Shown here: piece by piece, positions 1 through 11,436 of the stretch
How the letters are laid out: every line of letters begins with the position of its first letter
Position numbering within the stretch: position 1 is the stretch's first letter
Assembly (NCBI GenBank): GCA_026260175.1
Contig: JAKCWW010007196.1
Span: 6,483-30,005 of the forward strand
Reading direction: 5' to 3'
From: Reticulitermes lucifugus
Lineage: Eukaryota > Arthropoda > Insecta > Blattodea > Rhinotermitidae
Length of the DNA: 23,523 nt
The notes under the pieces: model-generated
Database searches by the model: none
What the model was told of the DNA's origin: nothing
The model's input: only the letters and a program-made list of their open reading frames with translations
Made by a program: the position numbers and the translations under genes

Positions 1-814
1 CCCCCCCTCAGAATAACAGATTTCCCACTTTAATTATTGAAATACCATTACACAATAATTCAGTTTGGTATGTGGTGTGATATTAGAGCAACTAAGATTA
101 TCAAGCCTATTTATTTCTTAGACGATAAATTCACACCGATACATTACACATATTCTGACACCGTCTGTGCAGTAATGATATGATTTTTAATTAAATTCCA
201 TGTATTTTTATAGAATGTTTCTGGGGACAGAGTAATAAACAAGGGATCATGGCCTCCTCATTCACCATGTCTCAACTCACAAGATCACTTTTTTACTTGT
301 GCAGCATGTTAAAAGATAAAGTGTACAGTAATAATCCTCACATTGAAAATGAATTGGGGAGAGGGGAAAGGGCAGGGGGGATTCTGGATGTAGTGTTGTC
401 ACCTTCGTCAGCAGAATTCTGACATGCAATGACTGTTCGTTAGGTGTGATGCACGACTAGAAAGTATTTCCAACACCTTCAACAGTTACAAACCTGACAC
501 TATTTGCAATAAACAGAATTAAACCTTCCAACACCTTCTTTAAAGAATACAATAAGCAAACACCTAGCAATACAATGAACTTAAATGCACTGACCCTGCC
601 TCATGGCAAATTTGAACAGCACCAGATGTGACAAACAATATTTGTCAGATAAAATAATGACCGTCAGGTACGAAGGAAATGTCACTGCTTAATCACATAA
701 TACACATAGTTTATGGTGGTATAACCATTATATCTAGTGTACAGGAAGTGTCACTGTCTAATTAAAAAAAAACAGTCATGGCAGTATAACCATTACATTT
801 GGTGTATACGAAAT

Positions 815-1125
815 GGCAGGGGTAAAGCAAAGGTAAAGCAATCCCTGTACAGGCCCTGAGGGTTCCAGGAGGTTAAGGTTCCCAGATTTCCAGACAATCG
901 GCACATGAAGGTGGTAAGGTTGTCAGCCGTACGTACCGGCGGCATTTACCCCTCACGAAATATTCCTAGTACTCATTTCTGTTACAGGCTAAGTCGACCC
1001 CAGGTCACAGTGCAGCCGGAAGGGCTAAGTCAATGAAAAATTCCAATGACACCATCAGGAATTTAACCTGCAACCATCTGGCTTGTAGTGCAGTGCCTCA
1101 ACCAACTGCACCACCATATGCCTCT
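815..1125 (-). repeat. tRNA-derived SINE
   Basis: On the minus strand a tRNA-like head has an A-box TGGTGCAGTTGG (1113-1102) and a B-box GGTTAAATTCC (1068-1058), spaced as in a tRNA gene. A tRNA-unrelated body follows, including CTTAGCCTGTAACAGAAATG and GTACAGGGATTGCTTTACC. The body recalls SINEs common in polyneopteran insects, and the same body type recurs at 14533-14776. It lies in an intron of GTF3C4 downstream of coding exon 6. The exact ends are uncertain and no target duplication was defined. Confidence 0.7.
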
Positions 1126-1215
1126 GCTACGAAATAGTACAAATATCTTATTGTTATCATAACACTTCTATCACAATGAACAGACAAGAAATCAATCACA
1201 TACAAAGAAACTTAC

Positions 1216-1491
1216 CTGTAATTGAGAGGTTGCCTACCAGGTAATGACAGGTTGCCACAACTGTCCCATCTTTATCAAGAGCAACAGCAATAATAAAACT
1301 ACCCTTTACAGCTATGAGAGTTGCTGGACAGTTGTCAGTTATGTCACATGGCAGGGTGAGTAGTTTAGAGACTTGTATATGGTCACTGTAGGACCACAAT
1401 TCTGTCGAAGAAGTGCACTGCAGTTTGTCTTGCACCATGAGCAACGAGAACATCTTGACAACACCCTTGACATCCCCAACACACAGCCAAC
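1216..1491 (-). CDS. GTF3C4: GTF3C4 homologue, coding exon 6 (last in window)
   Basis: A 276-nt exon from acceptor TTGATTAACAG|GT to donor TTACAG|GTAAGT, entering and leaving in phase 1. It begins GWLCVGDVKGVVKMFSLL (human GLIVGSAFGPIKILPV), continues through ELWSYSDHIQVSKLLTL, and ends with CPATLIAVKGSFIIAVAL and DKDGTVVATCHYLVGNLSIT (human SLVVAARGSYVFWCLL). Coding in the window totals 1,054 nt, about 351 codons, against 822 residues in human. The rest of the WD region and the C-terminal zinc-binding domain must lie left of position 1. I found no further exon in 1-1215. Confidence 0.92.
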
Positions 1492-4016
1492 CTGTTAATC
1501 AATACAAAAAGAATAAACTCAACTTTACCACACTGAAGCCACAGAAAGAAGTCCCATGGATAATGAGAATGATAATGTTCAAGGCTTCAGTCTTTCTGCC
1601 TTCTTTTGTATTCCCCTCCAGTCCCTTCTGGCCCATGTTAACAAACCCAAAGCACTTGCCACTAGCAGAGACTACCACACATCACTGCTGCTGTTCATGT
1701 AAGCAGAATGGTTAGATGACTGGAAGGGAATAAAGGAAAGAATGCTGTAGGGGGAAAATGTAACAGCTTGAGACATGGAAGGGATTGGTCAGTGGAACTA
1801 CATTCTGTGGCCTCAGTATACTCCATGGAGCACAGTAAGTACTTCTTGACAAACTGACAATCAGACACCACCTCAAGACACTCACATCTTATGGAAACAA
1901 ATGGTCAATTTTTTATGTTCACAAGACTTCTACTTGTACTGGGTGACATCTTGAAGCAGTGAAATCCAGCACACATCCTTCACATTGTACATGCTGTTTA
2001 TTTCTCACTGAATGTCATGAATATGTAAGTTCAACCCCTGTGCCATCTGAATGTCACCATACTGTCAGCAGTCAATCTTGTCCATACCTGCTGAATAATA
2101 AAGCTTAGCTTCAGAGACGCATTGCTGTTCCTCCCACTCACATCCCTCTTTCTAAGCTATGGTGCTGCTTACATGGCATCACTGTTCCTGCTGAGTATTT
2201 CCACATGACACTTAGGCTGACTGACGGGATGGTAGATGTTCCTTAGAAAGCTCAGGGGTTGTCAGATTTGATGACCTCATGATATCAAGTAGTATAACTA
2301 GTGTTCTGGGATGTGAAACCACGTAGTTTGGTAGGCAGGTACCGACATTTTGGACAAAGCTGCTGTCTCTACCACAGTAAAAGTAGCAAAAAAACTGCCT
2401 CCTCCTCCTTCTCTATTAAGAAAGCTACTCTAATGGTCATGCAGTAGTGCCTGAGTATGACAAATGCCATTTTTGTCATGCTGAACAGCGGTAATGGTTA
2501 TGCAGTCTGTAGCTGAAGGGGGGGGGGGTCCTGTGAATCTCTCTTTAGTTCTACCCAATCACCATTTCTTAGTTCTAATTTATAACAGAAAACAAATCAT
2601 CACATTCCAGATAGTATGCAGTCACAAAAACAAACAAGAAAAGTTCCTCATGCAGATGGTAGGTTACTTGTCTAGACTCCTTACTGTAGGTTACATTCTG
2701 TTACACAATGAGATATTGTTTCATTATGTTATACATCTAAGTGTAATACATTGCACTGCCTATCCTGGTGGCCATGCGGCCTCAGATGTAGGCCTGCAGC
2801 TGCTCGATTGCTGAGGTCGCGGCTCTTGCATTTGTTGTGTGCTGCGTAGGTAGCAGCCTCTGTGATCACTTGTTCAGGAAAGTCCTAATGGGTGTGTGTG
2901 TCTAATTGTGTGTGATCTAGAAACCTCAAAAATGAAGCAGCCTGGGCCCAATTTTGGCTGTTGTGCCACAGAAAAAAAAACATTATATTAATTGTAAAAC
3001 ACATTCCAACCTACTAAAGGACTGTTTAATTCTGAAGCTCTTTCTGATCAATGCCTGTTCACTAACAATAGGAAAAGCTCAACCAGGTGCTCCAAGGCCA
3101 ATCTTTAAAGTCACTTACTATGTAGCAAACTCCAGACTGGCTCTAAGCAGTGTTGTGTTCCCTATTTCCTGTTTTCCAGCCACTAACACCACTCATTCAA
3201 TTAGCAGAAATCAGCCATGATTACAGCTCAAGTTCAACCAGAAACTGATCTGTCCTTTTATTCATTACACCATTATCATAAGCTACAAACACTTCAGTCA
3301 AATGAGTAACATTCCTTCTGTACATTCAGAAGGTCTTAAAACTTGAGTCTGGCTATCCTGACAAAGGTTCTTCATGGTTTACTTCAGTCTCTCCATATGC
3401 CAGGATAATATCTTGAATTAGACCACAACCACTTCCTTCCACATCCTTTCCAATCCATTATTCACTAATCATTCAAACACTTGATGCAATATCATCTCAG
3501 CCAATGACAGCATTGTTAAACAAGTTGAGAAGTGTCCATAGAACATAACATGTCTGGCATGTTCACTCTGTTATTGTCCCTAGACAGTTTCAAAAATAAC
3601 TCTGCAAAATGTTCTTCAAAGGTGCATTTCCATGTTATATAAAACACATACGATAAAATACATCTGCATCTTAGTAACATGTTTGTAACTGATAATGACT
3701 TTCTTTTGTTTTCCACATAGGTGATGTTTTCACCATATCTTAACAATGTATTTCTCATATGTATGCAATAAACACATCATAAATGTAAGTAGGTCTTAAT
3801 GCAAAGTATTTGTTACTTTTGTCTGATTTCAACCAAAAATTGTATGTGTTGGCATATTTTTGTAAAAATACACAATAAAAATTTCTACAAAAACCATCTG
3901 GTGGGAGTCAAGTTGTACCATGCAGACAGACAGATGAACAGACTAGACAAAGCTAGCAGTCACTTTTCATGAACTGGTTTGTCAGCGCACCTAACTAAAG
4001 CATAAGTTGGACATAC
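1492..4016 (-). other. GTF3C4 intron between coding exons 5 and 6
   Basis: A 2.5-kb GT-AG intron. I see no coding exon or identifiable transposon. It holds an 11-base G run at 2518-2528 and a locally GC-richer patch at about 2750-2850. Open frames here are short and lack codon or family signal. Confidence 0.7.
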
Positions 4017-4229
4017 CTGTCTGCTGGTCAATGGCACTCCAATGAAGGGTGGTGATGCGACACATTTTGGTCTCAAAGTGTAACAATATCTGGGGCTGCA
4101 GATCACATTTCTTGCCTCTAACAGTAAGTGAATTGAGTCGCCATACAACGACACCTCCATTCAGCAGACCAACCACCAACAAAGAAAAGTCTGTGTCACC
4201 ATCACTCATGACATTACTCCACACAACAG
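4017..4229 (-). CDS. GTF3C4: GTF3C4 homologue, coding exon 5
   Basis: A 213-nt exon from acceptor TTTTGTCCGTAG|CT to donor CAGACAG|GTATGT, phase 1 at both ends (G+CT gives Ala). It reads AVVWSNVMSDGDTDFSLL, then VVGLLNGGVVVWRLNSL and, further on, MCRITTLHWSAIDQQTG. The pattern LLVVGLLNGGVVVWRL is a typical WD blade and matches human VLLAVLFENGNIAVWQF; the ITTLHW segment matches human ITSPSVLFWW. The introns on either side are 1.0 kb (with a TTAA-flanked MITE) and 2.5 kb. Confidence 0.92.
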
Positions 4230-4675
4230 CTACGGACAAAACAGAAGACAATTCATAACACTGTCACCCTGACAAAAAAGTCTAACTTAATACATACAGC
4301 AGAGTCATGCTTCAGAAAACAGTATCTGTCTCCCATCTATGCCTGGGTCTTCCAAGCGGTCTCTCTCCTTCAGGTTTTCTGACCAGGTCCTGATAATTGT
4401 TGTGACAAGCCACTTTAAGAATCTGAGAACCCTCTAGTAGGGCACAGAAAATACACTCATATATTTACTACATTTACTACAGGGACTGGTGACCTTTACC
4501 TAAGTGAAAGGCTAAGTGCTGAGTGGCTGGGAGATTTAAACAGCCTGCCCTGTACTTCAGTCTAGATGCTTCAGTCAACTACAATGCCTATTTATACGAT
4601 AACATGCATAAGCACCAAACACTGAAGTCAAGTGTGTGGCACTGATGGTTCATATTTGAAAGTTCCTAGATTTAA

Positions 4676-4911
4676 CCTTTAAACGACCAGGTTGGTATTT
4701 AAATTTTAGTGTACGGTTTAAGAAAAACATATTATTTGAACAGAAAAAGATAAAATCATGAAATAAACGGCATTTTGGGGAAAATAAAACAGAGATTATG
4801 CAGCATGTCTTAAAAATGCAGTAAATTCCTCGCTGCCTAAATATAGAAAATGAATTTATAGGGGCCTTTTCTTATGTGTGTTCACATATCCACACACAGG
4901 TTGTCTGAAGG
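4676..4911. mobile_element. piggyBac-like MITE with TTAA target duplication
   Basis: A 236-bp non-coding element bounded by TTAA on both sides (4672-4675 and 4912-4915). It starts CCTTTAAACGACC, and the reverse complement of its right end reads CCTTCAGACAACC, an imperfect terminal inverted repeat of the CCYT type used by piggyBac elements. It has no ORF. A second family member lies at 18872-19085. It sits in the intron between GTF3C4 coding exons 4 and 5. Confidence 0.7.
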
Positions 4912-5237
4912 TTAAACAATGGCATTTATCATGAATCATTTCATACTTTTTCTCAATCTCTGCAGGCAGATACTAGGAATGTACCCATAAGTAGGCAATG
5001 GCCACTCCTTTCCATACTCTTTCCAATGCGTTATCCACTAACTGTCCTACTATTCCATGCTGTATACAGTAGCCTGAGCTAAAGAGAGCACTGATAAATA
5101 AACCACAAGCAAACAAGCAATACATAAACACAAAATGAACACATTCAGACTGAGCCAAATATTTGCAAAAAGCAACTTTTCTATAAACATGAGTTTTCAT
5201 ACTCTTGGGGATGACAGAAGATGACACACCGACTGAC

Positions 5238-5428
5238 CTGTGGCTTTAAGTTCCTCTACCCGTGATTGCAGGACAGATATACTGTTGCTCTCATTATCAT
5301 CATCGCCCCAATTCTGACAGCAATATTTGTTCCACAGATATGATATGTCCACCAAAGTGAACCACTTCTTTGACCGAGGAACGTGCACCAGCACACAGCC
5401 ATAGCTTGTTAGAGATGCCAGCAGGCAC
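5238..5428 (-). CDS. GTF3C4: GTF3C4 homologue, coding exon 4
   Basis: A 191-nt exon from acceptor TATGTTTGTAG|GTGCC to donor CCACAG|GTCAGT. It completes the split Arg codon (AG+G) and leaves in phase 1. It encodes CLLASLTSYGCVLVHVPR, then a region with WFTLVDISYLWNKYCCQNW and an acidic stretch DDDNES, ending SRVEELKAT. Human TFIIIC90 has RCLLAALTMDNRLTI and LVDLTEIY at the matching place, which makes this the most diagnostic exon of the six. The acidic, Ser/Asn-rich segment after CQNW is probably a surface loop between blades. Confidence 0.93.
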
Positions 5429-5562
5429 CTACAAACATACAGAGCCAGCCGTGAAAAGCCACAGGGGTTGTGTATCCATGAATTTTTGTGCAGGAAAGCA
5501 GATGTAATATTGCTTACATTAACTTTATGAATTAGCAGAGATGAAGAAAAAGGCTTAGGTAC

Positions 5563-5722
5563 CTGCCATACTGCAGCATGCCAGCAGGGGACCAAGCAAC
5601 CTGAGTGATGTATGGAGGAGCTGACTTTGTTGTGATGAGTTTTGGAGCAAGGCACGTGTCAAGGACTAGCCGGTATACATCCCGTTGATCCAGTTTCCAG
5701 ACCAAATCGTCACAGTTGATGC
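5563..5722 (-). CDS. GTF3C4: GTF3C4 homologue, coding exon 3
   Basis: A 160-nt exon from acceptor GGGATGTTACAG|GC to donor GGCAG|GTACCT. It enters in phase 1 (G+GC gives Gly) and leaves in phase 2. The product runs INCDDLVWKLDQRDVYRL, then VLDTCLAPKLITTKSAPPY and ITQVAWSPAGMLQYGR. The blade VAWSPAG aligns with human YTSWSPMG, and LDTCLAP with the LDRVFNP region, in the N-terminal beta-propeller of TFIIIC90. The upstream neighbour is 1.8 kb away and the downstream neighbour only 134 bp away. Confidence 0.9.
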
Positions 5723-5815
5723 CTGTAACATCCCAGATGTACCAAAGCTCCTCTAAGACTCCGACCTATCTAATTTTACTTTGCAACAGTTGACATCTCA
5801 GAGCAGAGTTTAGGA

Positions 5816-5884
5816 TTCAAGTCTTCTGGGATATTATGTTGTGTTAACTGGTGAGTAGTTAACTAGTTGCCCCAGAAGACTGAA
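5816..5884. repeat. Short intronic hairpin
   Basis: Arms TTCAAGTCTTCTGGG and CCCAGAAGACTGAA flank a second nested pair GTTAACT / AGTTAAC. About 69 bp in all, able to fold into a stem with a small interior bulge. No coding content; possibly the core of a decayed palindromic MITE. Confidence 0.5.
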
Positions 5885-6328
5885 AACCAATTTAAATTTC
5901 TCAGCTATCCCAGCTCACACAACAGGTAGAAAAACTATTAATTTTTAATTTCTGGAGACAGAACAATTTAAAGCAGATTGCCTTCACGGTGCTGGACATT
6001 TCTCAGAAAGTTGATAATTAATCAGCTGCTAAACAATTTCTTTGCTTTTACAGAACCCAAAAGTGATCACAGATGCCCAGGATTTGGCACTATCCTATTC
6101 AGTCCCTGAATTCACAGCCCATTCCTTCAAGATCCTTGAGGTTTCCAAAATTGAATGTTACATGCACTGTCACTTCTTATCCACATGCTTCATATTTTTC
6201 CCATCTCATCTCTATGTAATTACCCTAAGAATATTAGGCAAAGATGACAAATTGTGTTTTATATTACATGATGTTTTCATATAAATTTTATTATCCAACA
6301 CCATCAGTCTGTTTGCCAACTGTACTCT

Positions 6329-6470
6329 TCTGCATTATTACACTGTGTAGTCTGACAAATGGTTACAATTTCAGATAAACATATTTCACTTTTAGACTGA
6401 AGAGGGGCGCACTATATTCCTGCAAAATGGTGGTAACCTCTACCAGACTACACAGTCTTAGAGCACAGAA
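6329..6470. repeat. Imperfect inverted repeat
   Basis: The left arm contains CTGTGTAGTCTGACAAATGG and the right arm holds its complement around ACCTCTACCAGACTACACAG. The arms are separated by about 55 bp. The arrangement fits a small fold-back element in the intron between GTF3C4 coding exons 2 and 3. Ends and target duplication are not resolved. Confidence 0.45.
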
Positions 6471-7070
6471 CACCACAATATATTCCTCCATAATAGCGGC
6501 AATTAATACCGGATTACAGTCTTATAACCCAGAACAACACAATGTGTATCTTCACTGCCTCAAAACTTCAAAACTTACACACCGTCAGTTCAAGTTCCAT
6601 CAGCTTAAGAAGCCAAGTTTCACAGTCATACAAATTATACTTCTGCAGATTCCAAGCTGGGTGTTCTGACAGAACTGATGATGTTATGTTTAAACAATAG
6701 GGTAGACACTGTAGCAACTCTTGCACCTTGACCATTTTCAGATCTTTTGTGCAACCCTGTTTGCTCAGGCATTCAGCAGCGTCACCTGGTTTCAGAAATG
6801 CTGGCCCAGGTGCCTGTAAGCCCGTAGCAAGTCGGTGTCCCAGCAAATGCCAACATCATGTGTCACTCCCAAGCAGTCACCCATCCATGTACTAACAATG
6901 CTCAAGGTTGCTTAACTGTGGTGCTTGGACTGGAACTGGTGCTCTCAAACTTGCACGACTGTTGGTTTCAAGACTGATGATAGAATGACTATCTACAGAG
7001 TACCAAGAATTTTTTGACTGACCTTCATTTTTAGTAATATTATTAACATTCATTGGTTGTGCATTATGCC

Positions 7071-7318
7071 ATTCTATAGTGTATGCACACAATACAGGTG
7101 GCCAACAGTTGTATGTGTTCAATACTAAGACCAAACTACAGTGTATGCACACAATACAGCTGGCCAACAGTTGCATGTTTTAAACACTAATACCAACCTA
7201 CAATGCATGCACACAATACAGCTGGCCAACAGTTGCATGTTTTAAATAACAATACCAACCTACAGTGCATGCACACAATACAGCTGGCCAACAGTTGTAT
7301 GTGTTCAATACTAATGCC
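7071..7318. repeat. Minisatellite, four 62-bp units
   Basis: The motif GCACACAATACAG occurs at 7085, 7147, 7209 and 7271, an exact 62-bp period. Each unit carries GGCCAACAGTTG and TGCAYACACAAT-like blocks. The inner two units share a GTTTTAAA variant and the outer two a GTGTTCAATACTAA variant. Open frames across it are by-products of the repeat. Confidence 0.9.
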
Positions 7319-7545
7319 ATTATCCCAATCCCATGTCAAAAACTGGCCACCAACTCCACAATGCAAAGGGACCTATAAACTCCCTATTCCAAGATTGTAT
7401 GAAGTTTAATATAGTTGGGACTTGTTGTTGTAGATATGAAGAAAATCACACAAAATCCTCTGCAGAATCTCAGACTTAGCACCTCCCTTAATACGAAAAA
7501 CCAAAATATCAACACAATTATGTTCTCACAAGGGTAAAACCAAAC

Positions 7546-7639
7546 CTGTTTCTGATGTCGGAAAATAATCACTTGGTTCAACCCAGCTGCGATGAAATTC
7601 AAATACTGGCTGTGGACTATCAGGATCTGGCATCATCTC
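7546..7639 (-). CDS. GTF3C4: GTF3C4 homologue, coding exon 2
   Basis: A 94-nt exon between acceptor TTTCATTGCAG|GAG and donor AAACAG|GTTTGG. It enters in phase 0 and leaves in phase 1. It encodes EMMPDPDSPQPVFEFHRSW followed by VEPSDYFPTSETG, corresponding to the human stretch around ELICDVHNPGQDLVIHRTSV. It is separated from coding exon 1 by a 14.6-kb intron that holds the ITFG1 gene. The donor GTTTGG is non-consensus after GT, the weakest of the five donors here, but the phase and the protein match on both sides support it. An alternative acceptor CTTTCAG|GCC lies at about 7687; it gives a poorer protein match and was not chosen. Confidence 0.85.
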
Positions 7640-10172
7640 CTGCAATGAAAGACATCCTGCTTCAATGACAGAATGGAACCCACAAGGCCTGAAAGAAAAT
7701 CCTGTTCACTTCTCATGCAGGAAGTAACAAGTAATTATATGTTCATATTTGTGTACAAAGAACTATGTGGAAAGCTGAGAGTAAAGCTGACCTGACCATG
7801 AAGGTCTGCTGGGCACCGACGTACAGAGGCACAGCATCTACTACACCTCACCACTAGACACGGGCAAGCAGCTAGATTTGTGTCCCCACCAAGAAACTAT
7901 TTGATAGGCAAATGAATGAGGTGTGCAACCGCTTTTCTTTCCAAAGCCACGTTTCAGAGATTTCCTTAAGCAGCTTACAATTGTCCAGCTGATCAAAACA
8001 TTCCCTGTAAAAGACCTGAGGCCCAGAAGGCAGTGAATGGTAGGATTATAATCCGCAGCTTTGTTTGCTATGCACGAACCCGCTGCTTATCTTCAGGGTA
8101 GAAAAGTATGGCAAGTGGGGAAAAAGCAGCCTTACTAGGACACTGATTCCCAATAGTTCAGTCACAGCCCTAGTCCTTCCTTCCCCACATTACACACCAG
8201 GTTTCTCCCTCAACCTATTCGTCTGAAGATGAAGATGGCTAGTTCCTCTAAAATGTTTGTACCCATTTACCAAGTACCATACACTCCTTCACATCCCATA
8301 AGATGGCAATTGTAGAACATTCCCTTCTGTTAAGAAATCCACAGATTCATCCCCATGTTCACAACAACCACTGAACCCCACCTTGAGCCAGACTAATCCA
8401 GTTCACAACTTCATTCAAAAACCACATCTCTAAAATTCTAATATTATCCTCTCATCTCTGTTTAGTTCTCCTGAATGTATTTCTTGTCTTCCACCTTATG
8501 TGACTGCTTGTAACTTTCATAAAACTCCCATATTTGTGTAGTGAGCATCTTATAATGATACTGTCAAAAGCACACATTACTGAGCTCTGCACATAAGGAT
8601 AATTAGTAAATAATGAATTTGAAATTATATGGACGGGCACAATTGTAACCAAATGTTAGGTATGACCCTGGCCATTGCCTGGACGAATTGAGAAAATCCA
8701 AGCAAGAAATAAGGCAACGATTTGAATCACAGATTCCCAAAACAGAAAGCAAGAATGCTAGCCAACTGATCATGACATTCAGTACACTTCTATCTTCTAT
8801 GGTTATGTATTATAACTGTGGTGAGGACAGAGGTTGTAATGTACTGGCTCATTTGATTTGTCACACACCTCAAAGGGGTGATAGAATATGAAGCAGTCTT
8901 GGAAAATTGCCGTGATCAACCCAAACTATCTGCTCCACTGTTTCTGCACCACAAAATCCCATGTGCCTATTGAAGCTTAGCAGAAACACCTAACCAACAT
9001 GACTGACCACAGTCTGCAGTCAGAATATGCTTACATTTGACAGCAGCCAAAGGAGTTAGGCACTGCCCACGCTTTAACATGTATAATGCAACTTGCCCGA
9101 AAATTTTATTGCAGTAGATGTATTTCAACCTTTACCTTTGTTTTCATTATCCAGGTTTCACACCCATAAAGTGCTGTTGCCATTGTAGTTAAATCAACAC
9201 ACATCTTTCAATGCCATATACTGTATGTAAATTCATACTTACCACATGGAACAAACTGGACTGAAACAAGAGTTCCCAGCCTACTGTCCTATTCTATGGA
9301 CTTGTGGTCCTATAGGTCTATTACTACAGAGTGACTCGTATAGAATGCCTGGGTAGTTGAGGCCTATAATTTTGTAACACATGCACGGAATGAAATTACA
9401 CTGAGGTGACAAATACATGAATTCATGGTTAACTGGATGACTTTACATCGAGTGTTGAAATGGCTGCTGCCCTCTGATCATTCATTCAAGAATTACAGGC
9501 AAAAACAACCCAGACAGTCTACATGAATTAATCTGTATTATTAGTCCTGTTTTAATTGTGTGAAGAACTTACTGCTCAAGATTCTGTGCACATTTAATTT
9601 GTTGGATATAACGTCAAAGTTTCTCGTAATCTCCAAGGTTGTAACTGTTAATTTACAAACAACATTTCACACATAATACGTAGGTATATTTAGGATCTAT
9701 TCCATATACAAATTTTACATCCTTGCTCCTGTGATTCATTAGTTACTGCCACAAAAATAAAAGCTAAATATAAACTTCAAGCAGTTGTCATTTTCTTTTT
9801 ACATTTCTACATAAATGCTATTGTAATACAAATTCCACATTTTCCAAAAATCTATTACTATTTTAGAACCCTATATGAAGTGGAGTTTGTGCTAATGTCA
9901 TGCTATTACTGACTAAGAAATAAAAAAATACAGAGTTGGGATGACCTCCAGGTGCAAGAAGTCCACCAAATTTCATAAAAACTGCACAAATGGTTCAAAA
10001 TTTGGGGAGAGGAGGGGTTACACAGCCAGTGTGGTTATAAACTTACTTTACTTCGTTAAAAATGTGCAAGTATGCTATAAAAGGCCTCTTCACGATTCCG
10101 AAGGAACACCACAATTCTCTAAACGTCCTGGCACAGATTTTGATACAATGAATAGCAGAAAGTAACTCTGAC

Positions 10173-10229
10173 CTCCTTATAAGACATACACCTCCTTATA
10201 AGACATACACCTCCTTATAAGACATACAC
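10173..10229. repeat. Three tandem 19-bp units
   Basis: The unit CTCCTTATAAGACATACAC is repeated three times without a mismatch (10173, 10192, 10211). Identical copies suggest recent slippage or expansion. No gene is adjacent. Confidence 0.95.
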
Positions 10230-10755
10230 AAAGGGAACTTCTTTCAAATACTCTTTATTACATTTACACATGAACAAGTATATACATATTCCTTTGAATT
10301 ATTTTACAATCTACAAACTACGAAAGCAGACCTATCATACCTTTCTATACATTATAATCTTTGTAAAGTATGGAAGATTACAATGGATCAAATTATAAAA
10401 CGACCTGTTACAAACAATTTCACTGGACATGTGTTCATTCCTCTACTGATGAAGACCCAAGTTATAAGTAACTTGTACATATGGACACAGATCCATCAAA
10501 AATATCTATTATAGTACTTTTTGGACCGAGAACCAAGTTAAACTCACATATACAAACCTATACAGATGAATTTATTTACAGCTAGAAATGCAGTTACATA
10601 AAATGAGTTAAACTATTTTCTGTAACTGCATCAGTTCTGTTCAACTTCAATTTTATATAGGAAATTTTGTTACTTTTATGTTATCTGTGTAGACTGTGAT
10701 ATTGCATGTCATTTCTAAACTAAATTACAGGTTAAACAGGCGTCTGTTCATAAGA

Positions 10756-10860
10756 ATCAATGCATACCGGAGACACTTTCCCTAGGGGTAAAGTGGCTGG
10801 TTCATGAAACTGACCACACACCTCCATCTTGTGTTCAGGTTAAGAATGAGTGGAGCTACA
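10756..10860 (-). repeat. Dispersed repeat, left member of an inverted pair
   Basis: Read on the minus strand this contains TTCATGAACCAGCCACTTTA followed by CCCCTAGGG. It matches 11326-11436 on the plus strand (TTCATGTCCCAGCCACTTTA then CCCCTGGGG), with weaker similarity reaching through a GGAGGTG block. Probably part of a SINE-like family; its identity is unknown. Confidence 0.55.
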
Positions 10861-11325
10861 CCTGTACTCCTGCACATGCCTTCAAGCATGCACTGGGATA
10901 TTACCTTCGCCTTCAACTTTGTTCACAAGAACATGAAAACCAACCCCAATATATGACGTCCAATGGAGAACACTGCTCAATTTTGAACATCTGATTTATG
11001 AACAGGCGAAATATTCTGAACCGACACTAGACTTGGGAATGTGGTCAGCTTCAGGCCCCGAAGAAAGAGCCCTGGTACCATCGAATATGAGGCTTAATGG
11101 GCCTCAGCTGGTTTTGGCACTCTGCGGATGAGAAAATCACTTGCCCCTTCCAGGAATTTAACCACGATTCCTCTGATGTCAAGCCTGTAACTTAGTTGTT
11201 ATACAAATGGGAATTGTTCAGAGCAGGAAAGAGTGAAGAAGAACAAATTCAAGAAAGGTGATCTACATGAATGATTGTTGTTCCTGCAATAAATTAAGCA
11301 CCAGGCCACAAAATATATGGGAGAG

Positions 11326-11436
11326 TGGACATATAGATCCCTGCATTTTTACCTCAGCTGTAGAAGGAGGTGAATGGTTAAATTCATGTCCCAGCCACTT
11401 TACCCCTGGGGTAAGAGCTATCAGTACGCATTGGAT
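11326..11436 (+). repeat. Dispersed repeat, right member of an inverted pair
   Basis: Partner of 10756-10860 in the opposite orientation, about 470 bp away. Shared blocks run from GGAGGTG through CAGCCACTTTACCCCT to a GTA(T/C)GCATTG segment. Either two independent insertions of one family or the termini of one fold-back element. Confidence 0.55.

Noticed and set aside
1058-1113. Functional tRNA gene
   Set aside because: A and B boxes are present but the arms do not fold into a cloverleaf and a SINE body is attached.
3516-3758. 80-codon minus-strand ORF in a GTF3C4 intron
   Set aside because: No family signal and no supporting splice pattern that fits the phases; the exons at 4017 and 1491 join directly in phase.
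7071-7318. CRISPR-like spacing of repeats
   Set aside because: The whole 62-bp unit is conserved with no unique spacers, and the DNA is eukaryotic.
7203-7409. Plus-strand ORF with a repeated HTIQLANSCM peptide
   Set aside because: It simply translates the 62-bp minisatellite; 62 is not a multiple of 3, so the frame shifts between units.
8220-8265. Another copy of the CTGAAGATGG terminus
   Set aside because: Only a short stretch matches and the second half of the motif is absent.
9941-10165. Plus-strand ORF of 74 codons
   Set aside because: Low-complexity, no recognisable motif, and no neighbours to support it.
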